40,535 nucleotides of DNA from Minisyncoccota bacterium (GTDB taxonomy: Bacteria > Patescibacteriota > Minisyncoccia > Phycocordibacterales > Zambryskibacteraceae), in the NCBI GenBank assembly GCA_025450175.1, contig JANWHY010000010.1, forward strand, positions 1 through 40,535. The letters are read 5' to 3'. Below, in pieces: positions 36,134 to 40,535 of the stretch. The notes under the pieces are model-generated. The model did not search any database. It saw nothing but the letters and a program-made list of their open reading frames with translations, and was not told the DNA's origin. Made by a program: the position numbers and the translations under genes. How positions within the stretch are numbered: position 1 is the first letter of the stretch; every line of letters starts with the position of its first letter.

Positions 36134-36895
36134 TTACGGGATAACCGTAAAGGTCTTACAATCCTTCGGAACCGTCTCAAAGGGTGACCACTGGACACAG
36201 ACGACTGACGACCCCGTCGATACGAATCGGAGAAGGCCTGTGGTGGGACCCACTGATACGTTGTCTGGAACTGACGAGGTCCATCTTGGATCGCAAGAAT
36301 TGGTGACCAAGCCATCGATCTTACAGACCGCTTGAGCTTGTAGCGTCGTTCCCACCTTGCCCGTGGTGAGATTGTTAGGAGTCACAAGTTCGATACTTCG
36401 AACTTGTGGATTCCTCACCTCTACAGGAACGGTTTTGACCCATTTGCCTCCTGGCCCTTCAGCCGTGAGGATATAGGTAGCGTTCGAGGATGGGGTGAGA
36501 GTCTGAGTCCCAGAGAGGGACTTCCCACCACTCCAATCGCCCGAAGCGGTCACCTTGTCGGTATTGCTATCGCAACTCCAAGTCAGGTGAACGGAATCTC
36601 CGCGGTTGATCGTTGTGTGATCAGCCGAGAAGCTACATACCGGAGGTACTGCCTCTACCGGCCCTGGTGTTGGCGTCGGTGTCGGACTTGGGCTCGGAGA
36701 TGGACTCGGCGAAGGAGTAGGGCTGGGACTTGGAGTCGGCGATGGTGCCGGCTGTCCCGCTGGTCCTTGTGGTCCCTGAGGGCCTTGTGGACCTTCTGGA
36801 CCCTGAGGGGTCGTAATGAAGATGTTGGCGGTCTGCTTTTTGTCGCAGGCCGTCAGCGCGAAAGCAAGTACTGCGACTGCGGCAATTAGCCTCAT
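36134..36895 (-). CDS. Lipoprotein with short collagen-like repeat, Pro/Ser/Thr linker and Ig-like region
   Basis: MRLIAAVAVLAFALTACDKK lipobox; GPEGPQGPQGPQGPAGQ; PSPTPSPSPTP... linker; CSFSADHTTINRGDSVHLTWSCD; SD CAGGAGGCCCCC-ATG. Confidence 0.8.
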   Translation of the reverse strand: MRLIAAVAVLAFALTACDKKQTANIFITTPQGPEGPQGPQGPQGPAGQPAPSPTPSPSPTPSPSPSPSPSPTPTPTPGPVEAVPPVCSFSADHTTINRGDSVHLTWSCDSNTDKVTASGDWSGGKSLSGTQTLTPSSNATYILTAEGPGGKWVKTVPVEVRNPQVRSIELVTPNNLTTGKVGTTLQAQAVCKIDGLVTNSCDPRWTSSVPDNVSVGPTTGLLRFVSTGSSVVCVQWSPFETVPKDCKTFTVIP

Positions 36896-36966
36896 GGGGG
36901 CCTCCTGAAAGGGCTGAATCTCGCCCATTCTTACCATATAGAAAGTGTAGAGTCAATGAACCCGGT

Positions 36967-37797
36967 TTACCGGAATTGATAGAAAACTTTGTTGTCTGTC
37001 CGGAGGTCTAGGTATGAGATTCTTTCTAAGAAATTCTTCTCTGCCTTTATAGCGTCACTATTGAGGAAGAGTTCGAGGTTGGAGCGAAGAACCACCAGGT
37101 CACCTGTGGCCTTCCACATAATCTTGCCGCCCGTGGCGATGCTCAAAGCAAACTCACCTTCTCCGATTTCTAATTTCGAACCTTTAATATCTAATTCTTC
37201 AAGACCTTTAACAAACTTAGAGACAGACACAAATTGCTCCGGGACAAGAAGCTCTTGACCAATAGGCTCATCGAGATAATGAGTAGTGGTGTATACAAGA
37301 TAGACACCTTCAGCGAAGTCGGGTGAGCGGTCGAAGACGAGACCTCTGTCTGTAATGAAGTAACAATCACCAAGACCCGCTCTTTCTCTACAATAAAGTG
37401 CGTATGAACTCCGGAGAGTGGGGGTTACGACAAGAGTATTCGGCCCCTCAAGAGATAAGTCGAGAGATGCGAAGCGAGGAAACTTCCTTAACAAAATTTG
37501 TTCTAATCCATCTTTGGGATATATGAAAGCATTTTTTCTTGGCAAGACATAAGAGTACGTGCCAGATAAAAAGTCTTTTGCTACCGCCTTCACATCTTCT
37601 TTGCGCGAGACATTCTCTCCTATCACCACTACAGTTTGTATCTGGAATCTCTTACTCCAGGCTATATAGAATAAAGCTACAAGGAGAAGTATAGAGGCTC
37701 CTAGCCAGATAAGTCGGCGCAAACGCTTCTGTCTCTCCCTCTTCTCATAAAACTTCGACGAGTGTATCCCCCTACCGCTTGAGATGATCTTGGACAT
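36967..37797 (-). CDS. FtsQ/DivIB-like cell division protein (POTRA-like)
   Basis: N-terminal TM; FQIQTVVVIGENVSRKEDVKAVAKDFLSGTYSYVLPRKNAFIYP; C-terminal ISYLDLRTDNKVFYQFR. Confidence 0.75.
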   Translation of the reverse strand: MSKIISSGRGIHSSKFYEKRERQKRLRRLIWLGASILLLVALFYIAWSKRFQIQTVVVIGENVSRKEDVKAVAKDFLSGTYSYVLPRKNAFIYPKDGLEQILLRKFPRFASLDLSLEGPNTLVVTPTLRSSYALYCRERAGLGDCYFITDRGLVFDRSPDFAEGVYLVYTTTHYLDEPIGQELLVPEQFVSVSKFVKGLEELDIKGSKLEIGEGEFALSIATGGKIMWKATGDLVVLRSNLELFLNSDAIKAEKNFLERISYLDLRTDNKVFYQFR

Positions 37798-37802
37798 TCA
37801 TT

Positions 37803-39068
37803 TTATTTCTTTATTACGGAGAGGCCGTTCATGTAGGGTACGAGGACATCGGGGATCCTCACCGACCCATCAGCAAGTTGGCCATTCTCTACTATAGATA
37901 CAAGAAGGCGGGGGGTAGGGGCGGCCGTGGCATTGAGAGAGTGGGCATACTTAAGAGCTCCATCGGTATCGCGATAACGAATATTGAGACGCCTGGTCTG
38001 AAAGTCGTGGAAGTATGAGGTCGAGCTTATCTCTCTATATGTCTTCTCGTGAGGCACCCAGAGTTCGACATCGTACTTCTTGACCTGGCCAAGACCGAGA
38101 TCACCCCCACAATTCACAACAGTGTGATATGGGATCTTAAGAGATTCAATAAACTCCTCCGTATTCCTATTGAGCTCCTCATGATACTTCACCGACTCGT
38201 CGTGGTTGGCTTCGCATAGTATCACTTGCTCGAATTTGAAAAACTCATGGACCCGTATAAGACCCTTCACATCCTTGGAGTGACTCCCCGCCTCGCGACG
38301 GAAACACGGAGAGAAGCCTAGGAACTTTTTCGGCAATTCTTCTTTAGCCACTACCTCATCCTGGTGATAACCCATGATCGGTACTTCGGCTGTGCCAGCT
38401 AGGTAATCTCCATCTTGCGTCTTATACAAATCTTCTTCGCCTTGTGGTAAGAAGCCGGTACCAAGAAGCGGCTCCCGTCTTACAAGTGATGGCGCCATAT
38501 AAAGTCCGAAGCCCTTGGAGATGAAAAACTCCATAGCATAGCGCCATATAGCAAAGGAGAGCATAGCTCCAGGACCCTTCAGGAAGTACCCACGGAATCC
38601 CGCAACCTTGGTCCCCCGCTCGAAGTCCACCATCCCAAGCTCGGTCATAAGCTCAGTGTGACTCTTGGGTTCGAAGTCAAAATTTGGTATATCTCCCCAC
38701 TTCTTCAACTCCTCGTTATCCTTATCGCTCTCACCATCGGGTACAGACATGTCGGGAACATTGGGCACTTGGAGCATGAGGAGTTGCCACTCTTTCATCA
38801 CCTCTTTGAGCTCGCCCTCTTTGGTCTCGAGACTTGCCTTAAGAACTTTCATCTTCTCAAGGATGGCGCCGCGCTCTTCCTCACCAGCCTTCACTATGTC
38901 GTTACTAGCAACATTCTGGTCTGCGCGCATCATCTCAACTTCTGCAAGAAGAGCGCGGCGCTTGTCGTCTACGCCGATGAGCTTCTCTACATCGAAATCT
39001 ATGCGTTTCTTCTTCGCCGCATCTTGGACCAGGCTCTTATTTTCTCTGATAAACTTGATATCAAGCAT
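37803..39068 (-). CDS. serS: Serine--tRNA ligase
   Basis: MLDIKFIRENKSLVQDAAKKKRIDFDVEKLI...GTAEVPIMGYHQDEV...FSPCFRREAGSHSKDVKGLIRVHEFFKFEQV...STSYFHDFQTRRLNIRYR. Start at 39068. Confidence 0.97.
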   Translation of the reverse strand: MLDIKFIRENKSLVQDAAKKKRIDFDVEKLIGVDDKRRALLAEVEMMRADQNVASNDIVKAGEEERGAILEKMKVLKASLETKEGELKEVMKEWQLLMLQVPNVPDMSVPDGESDKDNEELKKWGDIPNFDFEPKSHTELMTELGMVDFERGTKVAGFRGYFLKGPGAMLSFAIWRYAMEFFISKGFGLYMAPSLVRREPLLGTGFLPQGEEDLYKTQDGDYLAGTAEVPIMGYHQDEVVAKEELPKKFLGFSPCFRREAGSHSKDVKGLIRVHEFFKFEQVILCEANHDESVKYHEELNRNTEEFIESLKIPYHTVVNCGGDLGLGQVKKYDVELWVPHEKTYREISSTSYFHDFQTRRLNIRYRDTDGALKYAHSLNATAAPTPRLLVSIVENGQLADGSVRIPDVLVPYMNGLSVIKK

Positions 39069-39083
39069 CGGTACAATAATACA
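39069..39083. promoter_or_regulatory. 15-bp divergent intergenic with overlapping opposite -10 elements
   Basis: cggtacaataataca: TACAAT (+, 39072-39077) 6 nt before the dprA ATG; TATTAT (-, 39076-39081) 7 nt before the serS ATG. Confidence 0.55.
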
Positions 39084-39941
39084 ATGATAAGAAGTCTCTC
39101 GCCAGATGAGTTTCCCGAACTTTTGAAGGAGATCAACGATCCGCCCAAGCAACTTCGACTAGAAGGCAATCTTCCAAAAGAGGGTAACAAGCTCCTCGCG
39201 ATCGTCGGCTCACGTAAGTATACAAGCTATGGGCGCGAGGCCTGCGAATCTCTCATCGCCGGACTCGCCGATGCCCCCATTACAATAGTCTCAGGTCTCG
39301 CGCTCGGCATAGACTCTCTAGCACATCGCGCCGCGATGCGCTTCGGCCTCCAGACCATAGCCATCCCTGGCTCAGGACTCGACCGCTCCGTCATCCATCC
39401 CCGCTCTCATGCTGGCCTTGCAGATGAGATAGTAGAGAGCGGTGGTGGATTAATCTCCGAGTACGACGACATCATGCCTAGTGGGGTATGGGCCTTTCCT
39501 CGACGCAATAGAATTATGGCCGGAATGTGTCACGCCACTATCGTCATAGAGGCCGAGAGTAAGAGTGGCACCCTCATCACTTCTCGCCTCGCGACAGAGT
39601 ATAACCGCGAGGTAGGCGCCATCCCTGGACCTCTCACTTCGCCTACTTCAGACGGCCCCCACATGCTAATCCGTCTGGGGGCAGCACTCTTGCGAGACCA
39701 CAATGATGTACGTGAGCTCATAGGGCTTGATCGTAGCGACCAACACCCCACACTCGTGAATGTTGAGGATATGAGTCATGAGGAAAAAGTTTTTATAAAA
39801 CTGCTTGAGCGACCCCACCCTCGCGACGAACTCATCCGTAAGTCGAAGCTCGGCACAAGCCTCGCTTCCGCCACCCTCTCGCTCCTTGAGATCAAGGGTT
39901 TGATAAGAGAGGAAATGGGTGATGTGCGCAAAACCTTCTAG
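39084..39941 (+). CDS. dprA: DNA-processing protein DprA/Smf
   Basis: LLAIVGSRKYTSYGREACESLIAGLADAPITIVSGLALGIDSLAHRAAM...IAIPGSGLD...FPRRNRIMAGMCHATIVIEAESKSGTLITSRLATEYNREVGAIPG. Confidence 0.96.
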   Translation: MIRSLSPDEFPELLKEINDPPKQLRLEGNLPKEGNKLLAIVGSRKYTSYGREACESLIAGLADAPITIVSGLALGIDSLAHRAAMRFGLQTIAIPGSGLDRSVIHPRSHAGLADEIVESGGGLISEYDDIMPSGVWAFPRRNRIMAGMCHATIVIEAESKSGTLITSRLATEYNREVGAIPGPLTSPTSDGPHMLIRLGAALLRDHNDVRELIGLDRSDQHPTLVNVEDMSHEEKVFIKLLERPHPRDELIRKSKLGTSLASATLSLLEIKGLIREEMGDVRKTF

Positions 39942-40014
39942 ATTGACTAGGCTAGCCTAAGAGAGTAGATTAAGCTTAGAAAAACCTGGCGTCACCCTGC
40001 TGGAGAAACCCATC

Positions 40015-40428
40015 ATGGCCACTAAGACCATAGTAAAGACCAAGCGAGATTCGATATCGATAATTGCGAAAAAACGCTTGATGATCGCTGTAAAAGAGAT
40101 CGAGTCTCGCCCTCACTTGTACGATCAACAAATGGTGGGGAACTATCACAACATCAATTTCCGTGCTCATCGCGTTTGTGGAGGGGCGTGTGACCTCTCT
40201 ACCCACATTGTGGCCATATTCGCTGACCACCACACCCCCTTCGACATTACCAGTGAGGAGATCCCTCGTGAGGCTCTTCGACTACTCGAGCTAGAGTCGC
40301 TTAGTGACTTCCCTCTTTTCCACGAACCATCTCTCTGGCCCCTCCGGTTTAAAGAGGGAATGGAGGTAAGTCCTACAAGTCTTCGTCGTCGGGTTGAGTA
40401 CCTCATCGAGACGGGACTCTTCGAATAG
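40015..40428 (+). CDS. Hypothetical protein
   Basis: Complete ORF; weak SD CTGGAGAAAC; no domain recognised. Confidence 0.5.
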   Translation: MATKTIVKTKRDSISIIAKKRLMIAVKEIESRPHLYDQQMVGNYHNINFRAHRVCGGACDLSTHIVAIFADHHTPFDITSEEIPREALRLLELESLSDFPLFHEPSLWPLRFKEGMEVSPTSLRRRVEYLIETGLFE

Positions 40429-40535
40429 AGGCTCGCCTCCGCGGGGCGGCGTACCCACGCAGCGCCGCGTTAATTTGTCGTTTACATAATCGGTAATTTG
40501 GAATAAAAATTTATATATATTATTTGTGTTCTTAA

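Noticed and set aside
36037-36315. N-terminal extension of the dnaX ORF
   Set aside because: Overlaps the terminator and the 3' end of the lipoprotein gene; MKSEKPAGVLYRKYRP at 36036 is the natural start.
38658-39083. N-terminal extension of the dprA ORF
   Set aside because: Antisense to serS coding sequence; the DprA start at 39084 fits the promoter and domain boundary.
40430-40475. GC-rich tract after the last ORF as a terminator
   Set aside because: Imperfect pairing and no clear T-run; not strong enough to call.

Overview
This 40.5 kb window is gene-dense bacterial chromosome. Gene content and style (short proteins, single-copy core genes, small TM proteins, LamG-type pilin, compact intergenics) suggest a CPR/Patescibacteria (Parcubacteria-like) genome. 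That placement is inference only. TGA is used as stop, so code 11 looks right. Recognisable core genes: htpX-lemA, groL-groS, secG, an OppA-like binding protein, rnj, ftsE-ftsX, dnaX, an ftsQ-like gene, serS, dprA and a DEAD-box helicase, plus three tRNAs (Ser-GGA, Gln-CTG, Gln-TTG). Accessory content of most interest: (1) a three-gene cassette with a divergent FtsZ/tubulin-superfamily GTPase between two membrane-anchored proteins; (2) a hyaluronan-synthase-like GT2, polysaccharide deacetylase and LamG-like protein cluster, preceded by an OmpR-type regulator and a stand-alone 67-aa HisKA domain with no ATPase domain, next to a UDP-sugar dehydrogenase; an 11-bp-spaced direct repeat (CTTCAT) lies upstream of the regulator and of a distant paralog of the cluster's last gene; (3) two translation-initiation architectures: many genes have a TATAAT-like box only 6-9 nt before ATG (apparently leaderless), while an interspersed accessory set has strong Shine-Dalgarno sites and usually perfect hairpin terminators. 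All calls come from reading the sequence. No database searches were run.
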